The notes beneath the pieces were generated by a model. That model was not told the origin of the DNA and ran no database searches. It saw nothing but the letters and a program-made list of their open reading frames with translations. From NCBI GenBank assembly GCA_025357995.1, contig JANYLF010000297.1:1-8782 (forward strand): DNA of 8,782 nucleotides. The letters run 5' to 3'. This DNA comes from Acidimicrobiia bacterium. Its GTDB lineage: Bacteria; Actinomycetota; Acidimicrobiia; IMCC26256; JAENVU01. Position numbers and translations under genes: made by a program. This document shows, piece after piece, positions 1 to 6,176 of the stretch; the first letter of the stretch is position 1, and each line of letters opens with the position of its first letter.

Positions 1-765
1 GAGATACCCGAAGCGCGCGAAGTCCTCGGCGATCGCGTGCACGTACGAGGACGCGACCCATAGGCCGGCCGCGTCGAGGGTGGGCTCCGCGGTCGTCATC
101 CCGATCGGAGCGAACAACCGCGCGCTGAGAAAGTGGAGGTACGCGTCGCCGCGGCCCACGACATCCGCGACGATGCCGGAGATGACGTTCGTCGTACCGC
201 TCGAGTAGTTGAACCGAGTATCGGGCGCCACTGTGAGCGGGCGCGAACGCGCGAACGCGCCGACGTCGCTATTGCCTTCGCCAAACAACATGTCGATCAC
301 TTGAGATCCGCCGGCGGTGACGTAGTCCTCGTTCCACGCCAGGCCGTCGCGCATCGCGAGCAGATCCGGCAACGCGATCGCGGCACGCTCATCGTTGCGC
401 CACTCAGGCACGAGACCCGCTTCGCCCAGACGCAGCCGTCCGTCGCCCACCAAGATACCCACGGCCGCGTGCAGCATCGACTTCGCCATGGACCACGAAA
501 GCAGAGGAGTGGTCCGATCGACCGGAATGTCGTCGCCGACCCAGCTCGGGAGCGCATTGGCGTATCGCTCGGCAATCAACCGACCCTGATGCACGACGAG
601 CACGGCGTACGAGGTCTCGTATCGGGCGTCGGTGAACATCTCTCCGACGAGCCCCTCGACGTCGACGCCGGCCGGCCCCTGGCCCCGTCCCCACTCCCCA
701 GTTGGCCAGGACAGGCCGTCGGGCTGTGGTGGGAGTGCGACCAGCGCCGCCTCGGGTTCGACCAT
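1..765 (-). CDS. Serine hydrolase, beta-lactamase / 6-aminohexanoate-dimer hydrolase-like (3' partial)
   Basis: The minus frame is open from ATG 765 to the window edge, giving 255 residues with the C-terminus missing. The protein has the class-C beta-lactamase/DD-peptidase fold signature. The nucleophile motif S-x-x-K is SMAK (Ser92, Lys95) inside a WSMAKSM block, and the second motif is YSSG (Tyr187) in FNYSSGTTN. Between them is the usual LLAMRDGLAW segment. This pattern is typical of the family that includes NylB (6-aminohexanoate-dimer hydrolase) and EstB-type esterases, which cleave small amides or esters with an acyl-serine intermediate. The third (C-terminal) motif is outside the window. 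No signal peptide is visible, so it is probably cytoplasmic. The start is supported by AAGGTG at 771-776, five bases upstream; an in-frame GTG further upstream lacks such a site. It is divergent from the carboxylesterase at 848. The substrate is unknown, and a resistance beta-lactamase is unlikely. Confidence 0.9.
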   Translation of the reverse strand, partial: MVEPEAALVALPPQPDGLSWPTGEWGRGQGPAGVDVEGLVGEMFTDARYETSYAVLVVHQGRLIAERYANALPSWVGDDIPVDRTTPLLSWSMAKSMLHAAVGILVGDGRLRLGEAGLVPEWRNDERAAIALPDLLAMRDGLAWNEDYVTAGGSQVIDMLFGEGNSDVGAFARSRPLTVAPDTRFNYSSGTTNVISGIVADVVGRGDAYLHFLSARLFAPIGMTTAEPTLDAAGLWVASSYVHAIAEDFARFGYL

Positions 766-847
766 GTCGTCACCTTGACACGCGGCCAGCCGCCCGAGCA
801 CGTTCGTGGGGTCCAATAACCTCCTCGCACCCGACGAGGAGTGCTCC
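766..847. promoter_or_regulatory. Divergent intergenic region between two hydrolase genes
   Basis: These 82 bp separate the divergent starts of the serine hydrolase and the carboxylesterase. A perfect TTGACA (-35 consensus) lies at 775-780 on the plus strand, pointing to the esterase, and overlaps the ribosome-binding site of the minus-strand gene. The 17-18 bp spaced hexamers (GCACGT or CACGTT) are poor -10 sites, so this promoter is only a suggestion. GAGGAG at 836-841 is the esterase ribosome-binding site, six bases before GTG 848. Confidence 0.3.
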
Positions 848-2323
848 GTGGACCAACCGATCGCATCGACGACTGCCGGCAAGGTGCGGGGTCTTACCCG
901 CGACGGCATTCACGTCTTCCGCTCCATCCCGTACGCCGCGCCACCCGTGGGCAACTTGCGGTTCCGCCCGCCGGTTCCGCCCGACCCGTGGTCTGATGTG
1001 CGCGACGCGACGGAGTTCGGTCCGGTCGCCCCGCAGAATCCGTCGCCGCTCGAAACCATGATGGGCGCGGACGCGCCAGTGATCGACGAACGCGACTCGC
1101 TCACGCTGACGGTCTTCACCCCGGCTCTCGACAACGCGCGTCGACCGGTGATGTTCTGGATCCACGGCGGCGCGTTCGTGATCGGCTCCGGATCCAGTCC
1201 GATTTACGACGGTTCGCGCTTCGCCGAACACGGCGACGTCGTCGTGGTGAGCATCAACTATCGGCTCGGCGCGTTCGGATTTCTGCACCTCGACCATATC
1301 TTCGGCGACGAGTTCGCGAGTTCGGGAAACGCCGGTATCCTCGACCAAGTGCTCGCGCTCGAGTGGGTACGCGACAACATCGCGACCTTCGGTGGCGATC
1401 CGGACCAGATCACGATCTTCGGTGAGTCCGCCGGCGGCATGAGTGTCGGCACACTCCTCGGGATGCCCGCGGCACAGGGTCTGTACGCGCGAGCGATCGT
1501 GCAGTCGGGCGGGAGTTCGTTCTGCGCCACGAGCGACACCGCGACGGCGATCGCGCGCGAGGTGCTCGAGTTCGCCGAGATCGAGACCGTCGCCGATCTC
1601 GAGTGGGCGCCGTTGGAGACGCTGCTGGCCGCACAATCGAAAGTGGCCTCGAGCGGAGCGAGCACCGACATCCCCTTCATGCCCGTCGTCGACGGCACGG
1701 CGCTGCCACAACTTCCAATCGACGCGGTGCGCGCCGGGCTCGGCGCCGTGCCCACGCTGATCGGCACCACTCAGGACGAGATGACCCTGTTCACCGTCCT
1801 CGACCTCGGAGTGGGCGAGATCAACCCCGATGCGGTCATCGCGGCACTCACCAAGTCGTTCGGTGATCGGGCGGAAGCAGTACAAGCAACCTACGCCGAG
1901 ATGTATCCCGGCTCGACGCCCATGGACTTGTTGGTGGCGACCGCGACCGACCGCGTCTTCCGCGTCCCGGCCATCCGGCTTGCGGAAGCCGCCGTGGATG
2001 CCCGGCCGACGTTCATGTACCTCTTCACGTGGGAGTCGCCGGTGTTCGACGGCAAACTCAAGAGCTGCCACGCGCTCGAGCTCCCGTTCATGTGGGACGC
2101 ACTCGATCGGCCCGGTCTCTCAATGCTCACCGGCGACGGACCGAACCGCCAACCGATCGCCGATGCCATGCACGCGGCTTGGATTCGCTTCGCCCGCACC
2201 GGCGACCCGGGCTGGCCCGCGTACGACATCGATCGGCGCGCCACCCAACGGTTCGACACCACCCTCGAAATCCTCGACGACCCCATGCGCGTCCAACGCG
2301 AGCTCTGGGCCCACATCGCGTAG
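848..2323 (+). CDS. Type-B carboxylesterase (alpha/beta hydrolase)
   Basis: A 491-aa protein of the carboxylesterase/cholinesterase family (PF00135 type, like PnbA), with the normal length for bacterial members. It starts with the family's T-x-x-G-K-V-R-G-L strand and IPYAAPPVGNLRFRPP block. The oxyanion-hole HGG is at about 106-108, the nucleophile elbow GESAGG puts the catalytic Ser at about 194, the acid is probably Glu311 in TTQDEMTLF, and the catalytic His is about 408 in CHALELPFMW. The C-terminal WIRFARTGDPGWPAYD is also typical. The family hydrolyses carboxylic esters; the substrate cannot be read from sequence. No signal peptide is seen, so it is probably intracellular. I chose GTG 848 because GAGGAG lies six bases upstream and the family fold begins just after it; an in-frame GTG at 806 has no good site. 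It ends in TAG six bases before the stop of the convergent SDR gene. Confidence 0.95.
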   Translation: MDQPIASTTAGKVRGLTRDGIHVFRSIPYAAPPVGNLRFRPPVPPDPWSDVRDATEFGPVAPQNPSPLETMMGADAPVIDERDSLTLTVFTPALDNARRPVMFWIHGGAFVIGSGSSPIYDGSRFAEHGDVVVVSINYRLGAFGFLHLDHIFGDEFASSGNAGILDQVLALEWVRDNIATFGGDPDQITIFGESAGGMSVGTLLGMPAAQGLYARAIVQSGGSSFCATSDTATAIAREVLEFAEIETVADLEWAPLETLLAAQSKVASSGASTDIPFMPVVDGTALPQLPIDAVRAGLGAVPTLIGTTQDEMTLFTVLDLGVGEINPDAVIAALTKSFGDRAEAVQATYAEMYPGSTPMDLLVATATDRVFRVPAIRLAEAAVDARPTFMYLFTWESPVFDGKLKSCHALELPFMWDALDRPGLSMLTGDGPNRQPIADAMHAAWIRFARTGDPGWPAYDIDRRATQRFDTTLEILDDPMRVQRELWAHIA

Positions 2324-2329
2324 CCCGAA

Positions 2330-3091
2330 CTATTGGACGGTGGCGCCGCCGTCGACCACGAGGGCGTGGCCGACCATGTAGCTCGCGGCGTCGGAGCAGA
2401 GCCAGACGATCGCCGCGGCGATCTCGTCGGGAGCGCCGAGCCGGCCCATCGGGACGCCCGCCGTCATGGCGCGCTCCACGCGCTCGTCGCCACCCATGAA
2501 CCCTTCGAGCATCGGCGTTCGCACGCTCCCCGGACACACGCAATTGACCCGCACACCACGCGGCGCGCACTCGAGCGCGGCTGACTTCGTGAGCCCCACC
2601 ACTCCGTGCTTGCTCGCAACGTACGCCGGCAACCCGGCGAATCCGACCAAGCCCGCGCCCGACGCGACATTGACGATCGCGCCCGTACCCGCCGCGACCA
2701 TGACCGGCAGCTCCGCGCGCATCGAGAAGAACACCCCGTCGAGATTCACGGCCATGGTCGAGCGCCACGCGTCGAGCGGATAGTCGACGACGCTTCCCGG
2801 GAGTCCGGTCGTGCCCGCATTGTTCACGGCAAAATCGAGCGATCCGAAAGCGGACACGCACGCGGCCACCAGCGCGTCGCACGCGCTGGGATCGGTCACG
2901 TCGGTTTCCACGAACACCGCCTCGGCTCCGGCGGCTGCGATCTCGGCGACGACGGCAGCACCCGCTGCGGCCGCTCGGTCGGCGATCACGACCCGCGCCC
3001 CGACGCGCGCGAAGGCCAAGGATGTCGCGCGACCCAACCCCGAGGCCGCACCCGTCACCACTCCGGCGCGGCCGCGCAAAGAGTCGGTCAC
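2330..3091 (-). CDS. Short-chain dehydrogenase/reductase, classical, probably NAD(H)-dependent
   Basis: A complete 253-aa classical SDR. The cofactor motif TGAASGLG starts at Thr13; Asp38 at the end of beta2 (VVIAD) usually marks NAD(H) preference. NNAG is at 90-93, catalytic Asn116 is in AVNLDG, and the catalytic triad is Ser144, Tyr157 and Lys161 (Y-x-x-x-K as YVASK). The C-terminal PGSVRTPM and VDGGA segments are also standard. Such enzymes interconvert alcohols and ketones in the cytoplasm; sugar, steroid, cyclic-diol and beta-hydroxyacyl substrates are all possible. The GTG start overlaps the TGA stop of the upstream SDR by 4 nt (GTGA), and GGGGAG at 3100-3105 sits eight bases upstream, so translation is probably coupled. 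It is the last gene of the unit and converges with the esterase across only 6 bp. Confidence 0.95.
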   Translation of the reverse strand: MTDSLRGRAGVVTGAASGLGRATSLAFARVGARVVIADRAAAAGAAVVAEIAAAGAEAVFVETDVTDPSACDALVAACVSAFGSLDFAVNNAGTTGLPGSVVDYPLDAWRSTMAVNLDGVFFSMRAELPVMVAAGTGAIVNVASGAGLVGFAGLPAYVASKHGVVGLTKSAALECAPRGVRVNCVCPGSVRTPMLEGFMGGDERVERAMTAGVPMGRLGAPDEIAAAIVWLCSDAASYMVGHALVVDGGATVQ

Positions 3092-3876
3092 CCGAAGTAC
3101 TCCCCGCCGTTCACGTCGAGCGTCTGTCCGGTGATCATCCGTGCCATCGACGACGCGAAGAACACGATCGACTCGGCGATGTCCTCCTGGGGCGGTATCT
3201 CGCCCAGCGGAATCTCTCGCGTGATCTCGGCGATGGCGTCGTCGCGCGAGATGCCGCGGGACGACGTCTGCCAATCCACGTACATCTGCACATTCGGGCC
3301 CCAGATCCAGCCGGGCACGACGGCATTCACCCGGATGCGATCGGCAGCCAGCTCCGTAGCGAGTGACCGGGTCAAAGTGATCAGCGCGCTCTTGCTCGCG
3401 GCATATCCCGCTTCGTTCGCACGAATCTTGCGCGCGCTCTGCGATGCGACCATGACGACGCTCCCTCCGCGCACCTTCAGCGCCGGCAGACACGCGCGCG
3501 TCATGTTGACCGCACCGTAGAAGTTCACCTCGAAGATCTTGCGCCAGACGTCGAGGTCGACCTCGGCCACCGCTTGGAACGTATCGCCACGGAACGCGCT
3601 GTTGACCACGACATCGATCGCGCCGAAAGCATCGAGCGCCGTCGCCGCGATGCGCTCGCAGTCGTCGGGGTGCGTGACACTTCCCGGAACCGCGACGGCA
3701 CGACCGCCCGCGTCGGTGATCTCCGCGGCGATCGCGTCAAGGCGATCCGCGCTCCGCGCGACCAAGACGACGGAGGCACCTTCACGCGCGAGCGCAACCG
3801 CGCCCGCGCGCCCGAGCCCAGGACCCACGCCCGTGACGACCGCGACCTGGCCGTCGACCAGGCCCGGCCGCGTCAC
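3088..3876 (-). CDS. Short-chain dehydrogenase/reductase, variant NSA motif, probably NADP(H)-dependent
   Basis: A complete 262-aa SDR. The glycine motif is TGVGPGLG (Thr15-Gly22). The end of beta2 reads VVLVARS with Arg41 and no Asp at the usual spot, which suggests NADP(H) (inference). The usual NNAG is replaced by VNSAF (Asn92-Ser93-Ala94). Asn118 (EVNFYG), Ser145, Tyr158 and Lys162 (YAASK) complete the catalytic set, so it should be active. It ends with VNGGEYFG. The GTG start shares its first base with the TAG stop of the upstream membrane-protein gene (TAGTG), and its own TGA overlaps the next SDR start by 4 nt. The ribosome-binding site is weak (a G-run nine bases upstream), consistent with coupling. 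It is clearly diverged from the neighbouring SDR, so the two probably act on different substrates, different steps or different cofactors. A role as an oxidoreductase is certain; the substrate is unknown. Confidence 0.93.
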   Translation of the reverse strand: MTRPGLVDGQVAVVTGVGPGLGRAGAVALAREGASVVLVARSADRLDAIAAEITDAGGRAVAVPGSVTHPDDCERIAATALDAFGAIDVVVNSAFRGDTFQAVAEVDLDVWRKIFEVNFYGAVNMTRACLPALKVRGGSVVMVASQSARKIRANEAGYAASKSALITLTRSLATELAADRIRVNAVVPGWIWGPNVQMYVDWQTSSRGISRDDAIAEITREIPLGEIPPQEDIAESIVFFASSMARMITGQTLDVNGGEYFG

Positions 3877-4208
3877 TATGCGGCGCCCCCATCGTTGCCA
3901 CCCGAGGCGGATTCGCCAAGGTGACCGCGACCCGAACGCCGCAGTCCACCGACGATTTCGGCGCAGCCGTACAACACGGACGCAGCGACCGCGGCCGGTC
4001 CCGCGACAAGGATCGCGAACAGCCAGTTGAACGAGCTGTCCCCGCCGTCGACGCCGTTCGTGTAGTTCGTGATCCTCGGTAGGTTGCCTATTTTCCCGGC
4101 CTGCGCGGGAAACGCGGCCCCGACCAGGAACGCCAACCCCGCTCCCGCTATCAGGACACCGATCGCGATCGCTCGGAGTCTGCCGGCGCGTCCTTTGCTG
4201 TCTGCCAC
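3876..4208 (-). CDS. Small two-helix membrane protein of unknown function
   Basis: A 110-aa protein that I do not recognise. After a short basic N-terminus (DSKGRAGRLR) there is a hydrophobic helix at about 13-37, a polar loop of about 25 residues (KIGNLPRITNYTNGVDGGDS), a second hydrophobic helix at about 61-85, and a Gly/Ser-rich tail. The basic start and RR after helix 2 predict both ends inside and the loop outside. AAGGGG lies six bases before GTG 4208; GTG 4211, one codon earlier, is a second choice. The frame stays open upstream, but that extension runs antisense into the divergent EthD start and reads poorly. The stop overlaps the SDR start by one base, so it is the first gene of the SDR unit. 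It might anchor the pathway enzymes or be unrelated to them; nothing in the sequence decides. Confidence 0.75.
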   Translation of the reverse strand: MADSKGRAGRLRAIAIGVLIAGAGLAFLVGAAFPAQAGKIGNLPRITNYTNGVDGGDSSFNWLFAILVAGPAAVAASVLYGCAEIVGGLRRSGRGHLGESASGGNDGGAA

Positions 4209-4299
4209 CACAAACCCCTTTGTTGATTCCCATGCGATGAGTCGCACTGGGAGGCGACAGGCTGCCAGGATCGCCGCCGACCGGCAACTCGGAGGACCC
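4209..4299. promoter_or_regulatory. Divergent promoter region between the SDR unit and the EthD gene
   Basis: The 91 bp between two divergent starts must carry the promoters of both units if they are transcribed from here. I see no convincing -10/-35 pair on either strand. A 5-bp inverted repeat, GTCGC(4241-4245)/GCGAC(4254-4258), is the only dyad that stands out and is too short to call an operator. GGAGGA at 4291-4296 is the EthD ribosome-binding site. Confidence 0.35.
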
Positions 4300-5007
4300 A
4301 TGATCAAGCGCATCGGCTTCGTTGCTCGCAACCCCAGCCTCAGCGTCGAGGAATTTCACACCCATTGGCGCGGTCATCACGCCGATGTCGTGGCCGCGAG
4401 CCCGGCCGCCGCGGCGCACCTGATCCGGTACGAGCAGCACCGACGCACCGATCGTGACTACGAACGAACCGAGTGCCCATACGACGGCGTTGCGGTCCAG
4501 TGGTACGACTCGTGGGATGCCTTCTGGGCGATGCGCGCGGATCCCCGTCACGCCGCCGTGCGCGCCGACTCGGCCGACCTCTTCGGCGACGTGTTGGAGA
4601 TCTTCACCGGACCCGAGATGGAAGTCATTGCCGGACCGAGGGATCGCGGCGAGCCGATCACCAAACTGATCTGCGGTGTCCGGCACAAGCCAGGGATGGA
4701 TCTCGACGCGTTCCACAAATACTGGTGGGACGTCCACGGGCCCCTCAACCGCGACACGCCCGCGGTGCGCAAGTACTTCATCCGGTACGAACAGAACCAC
4801 CGACTCCCCGAGGACTACGACCGCGCCGATTGCGAGCTCGACGGTGTGACGATCGAGTGGTTCCGCAACGCGCGCGACTTCTTCGGCATGGCCGTGGATC
4901 CGGACAGTCGCGACGTGATCCGTGCCGACGAGCAGAACTTCCTCGATACCGATCGGCTAGTCTGGCTCCTCACCGGCCCCGAACACGTCGTCCTCGATCG
5001 GTTCTAA
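4300..5007 (+). CDS. Tandem double EthD-domain protein (dimeric alpha/beta-barrel fold)
   Basis: A 235-aa protein made of two EthD-like domains (PF07110 type). The first spans about 1-110 and the second about 118-232. Both begin with a beta strand followed by a F-H-x-x-W-x-x-x-H helix (FHTHWRGHH at 19-27, FHKYWWDVH at 139-147). Both then carry IRYEQ, a DY-x-R-x-x-C-x-x-DGV block with a following W, a D-x-R-x-x-x-RAD stretch, and TGPE near the end. This repetition shows an internal duplication. EthD proteins were first found beside the P450 genes for ethyl tert-butyl ether degradation in Rhodococcus; single-domain members form dimeric ferredoxin-like barrels, and some relatives are cyclases or monooxygenase partners. 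A fused pair could form the barrel within one chain. ATG 4300 has GGAGGA just upstream. It is divergent from the SDR unit, which suggests shared regulation. The reaction is unknown. Confidence 0.9.
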   Translation: MIKRIGFVARNPSLSVEEFHTHWRGHHADVVAASPAAAAHLIRYEQHRRTDRDYERTECPYDGVAVQWYDSWDAFWAMRADPRHAAVRADSADLFGDVLEIFTGPEMEVIAGPRDRGEPITKLICGVRHKPGMDLDAFHKYWWDVHGPLNRDTPAVRKYFIRYEQNHRLPEDYDRADCELDGVTIEWFRNARDFFGMAVDPDSRDVIRADEQNFLDTDRLVWLLTGPEHVVLDRF

Positions 5008-5016
5008 AGGCCGACC

Positions 5017-5059
5017 CGCTCCCGAGGCGGAGCTTGCGGAGCCGAGCAGCTCGGGAGCG
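5017..5059. terminator. Perfect 10-bp inverted repeat between convergent genes
   Basis: CGCTCCCGAG at 5017-5026 is exactly reverse-complementary to CTCGGGAGCG at 5050-5059, with a 23-nt purine-rich loop. It begins nine bases after the EthD stop codon and lies in the region between convergent genes, so a bidirectional terminator is plausible. There is no T-run, so it would not be a standard intrinsic terminator. It could instead be one copy of a dispersed intergenic repeat. Confidence 0.45.
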
Positions 5060-5080
5060 TCCCGATACGGCACGCGTCCT

Positions 5081-5100
5081 GCTCATCCGAGCGGACGAGC
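5081..5100 (-). terminator. Short GC-rich hairpin downstream of the LLM gene
   Basis: GCTCATCCG-AG-CGGACGAGC is an inverted repeat with a single mismatch. On minus-strand RNA the odd pair becomes a G-U wobble, so the stem is continuous there. It lies 13 nt after the stop codon at 5114-5116 of the minus-strand LLM gene. No U-tract follows, so its role as a terminator is uncertain. Confidence 0.35.
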
Positions 5101-5113
5101 AGAACTGCACGTG

Positions 5114-6151
5114 TTACAGCACTAACTCCGCCATGGTGCGGAGGGTGACGGCGTCGCCGTACAGCAGGATCTGGGTGACGCAGGATTCGCGCCACATCTC
5201 GAGGTCGTCGCGAATCTTCTCCTTCGGACCGATCAGCGTCGTCTCCTCGATCAGCGAGAGGGGCACCTTCGCCGCGGCCTCCTCTTTCTTCCCCGCCAAG
5301 TAAAGATCCTGAATCTCGCGAGCTTCGTTTTCGTAGCCCATACGGCCGAACACGTTGGCGTGAAAGTTCACCTCACGCGCGCCCATGCCGCCGATATAAA
5401 GCGCGAGGACCGGCCGTAGCATGTCGGCTGCTTCTTCCACGTTGTCGTGCACGATGACCGGGACCGTCGCGGCGACGGTGAAGTCGTCGAAGGAACGGCG
5501 GGCGCCCGGACGCGCGAACCCTTCGGCGAGCGCGTCGCGGTAGAAGCCGTCGACCTTCGGTGAGTAGTAGATCGCGAGCCAACCGTCGGCAATCTCCGCG
5601 GTCAGGGCCACGTTCTTCGGTCCCTCGGCCGCAAGGTAGATCGGCAGATCTTCACGAAGCGGGTGAGTGATCGATCGCACCGCCTTCCCGAGCCCGGTGC
5701 CGCCCGGATAGGGCAGCGTGTAGTGGTCCCCGGCGTAGGTCACCGGGTCCTTACGCTCCAAGATCTTGCGGATGATCTCCACGTACTCACGCGTGCGCGC
5801 GAGCGGCTTCGCGTACGGCTGGCCGTACCACCCCTCCACCACCTGCGGGCCGGACGCGCCAAGACCCAAGATGAACCGACCGTTCGTGAGGTGATCCATC
5901 GTGATCGCGGCCATCGCGGTGGCGGTGGGTGTGCGCGCCGACATCTGGATGATCGACGTGCCGAGTTGGATCTTCGTTGTCCCCGACCCGTACCACGCGA
6001 GTGGCGTGAGCGCGTCGGATCCGTACGCCTCCGCCGTCCAGCCACTGGTGTAGCCCAGTCGTTCCGCTTCCAGGAGCAGCTCCGCCACTCCCACCGGCGG
6101 CTGCGCGCCCCAGTACCCGATCATGTATCCGAGATCCAGCTGCTTGCTCAT
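5114..6151 (-). CDS. LLM-class F420-dependent oxidoreductase, Rv3520c-like
   Basis: A complete 345-aa protein of the luciferase-like monooxygenase superfamily (TIM barrel). From memory, it closely resembles the mycobacterial Rv3520c group, which has the same landmarks: LGYMIGYWGAQPP near the N-terminus, TAEAYGSDALTPLAW (39-53), SARTPTATAMAA (71-82), GLGASGPQVVEGWYGQ (96-111), KPLARTREYVEI (115-126), GKAVRSITHPLR (155-166), AEGPKNVALTAEIADGW (175-191) and GFARPGARRS (211-220). Characterised F420-using LLM proteins transfer a hydride to or from organic substrates such as alcohols, glucose-6-phosphate or mycolate precursors; FMN use cannot be excluded. ATG 6151 matches the family N-terminus but has no ribosome-binding site; a TATTCT hexamer eight bases upstream suggests a leaderless transcript. 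It follows the thioesterase-like gene by 25 bp and is the last gene of the run. Confidence 0.95.
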   Translation of the reverse strand: MSKQLDLGYMIGYWGAQPPVGVAELLLEAERLGYTSGWTAEAYGSDALTPLAWYGSGTTKIQLGTSIIQMSARTPTATAMAAITMDHLTNGRFILGLGASGPQVVEGWYGQPYAKPLARTREYVEIIRKILERKDPVTYAGDHYTLPYPGGTGLGKAVRSITHPLREDLPIYLAAEGPKNVALTAEIADGWLAIYYSPKVDGFYRDALAEGFARPGARRSFDDFTVAATVPVIVHDNVEEAADMLRPVLALYIGGMGAREVNFHANVFGRMGYENEAREIQDLYLAGKKEEAAAKVPLSLIEETTLIGPKEKIRDDLEMWRESCVTQILLYGDAVTLRTMAELVL

Positions 6152-6159
6152 GGCGCAGG

Positions 6160-6165
6160 AGAATA
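6160..6165 (-). promoter_or_regulatory. Possible -10 box for leaderless transcription of the Rv3520c-like LLM gene
   Basis: TATTCT on the minus strand fits the actinobacterial TAnnnT -10 pattern and ends eight bases before ATG 6151, the spacing expected when the transcript starts at or next to the start codon. Seventeen bases upstream, TTCGCT is only a weak -35. The gene lacks a Shine-Dalgarno sequence, which supports a leaderless start. The promoter would lie in the gap after the thioesterase-like gene. Confidence 0.4.
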
Positions 6166-6176
6166 GAGCTTGGGAT

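Noticed and set aside
133..819. 228-codon plus-strand frame opposite the serine hydrolase
   Set aside because: Arg/His-rich composition and no family motif; the minus strand carries SMAK and YSSG.
806..847. GTG 806 as the start of the carboxylesterase
   Set aside because: No ribosome-binding site there, while GTG 848 has GAGGAG six bases upstream and fits the family N-terminus.
770..2071. 433-codon open frame antisense to the carboxylesterase
   Set aside because: It is low in hydrophobic core patterns, rich in Arg/His/Asp and lies fully opposite a gene with a complete catalytic triad; long antisense frames are expected at this GC content.
2336..2353. 18-bp imperfect palindrome GACGGTGGCGCCGCCGTC as an esterase terminator
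   Set aside because: It encodes the conserved VDGGA end of the SDR, has no loop and no T-run; codon constraint explains it.
4241..4258. GTCGC/GCGAC dyad as an operator for the divergent promoter
   Set aside because: A 5-bp stem is expected by chance in DNA this GC-rich, and no regulator gene is present to pair with it.
4069..4299. 77-codon upstream extension of the EthD gene
   Set aside because: It overlaps the divergent membrane-protein gene antisense, and ATG 4300 has GGAGGA and the exact EthD N-terminus.
3877..4800. Upstream in-frame extension of the second SDR (start near 4800)
   Set aside because: It would run through the membrane protein and antisense to the EthD gene; the glycine-rich SDR N-terminus begins just after GTG 3876.
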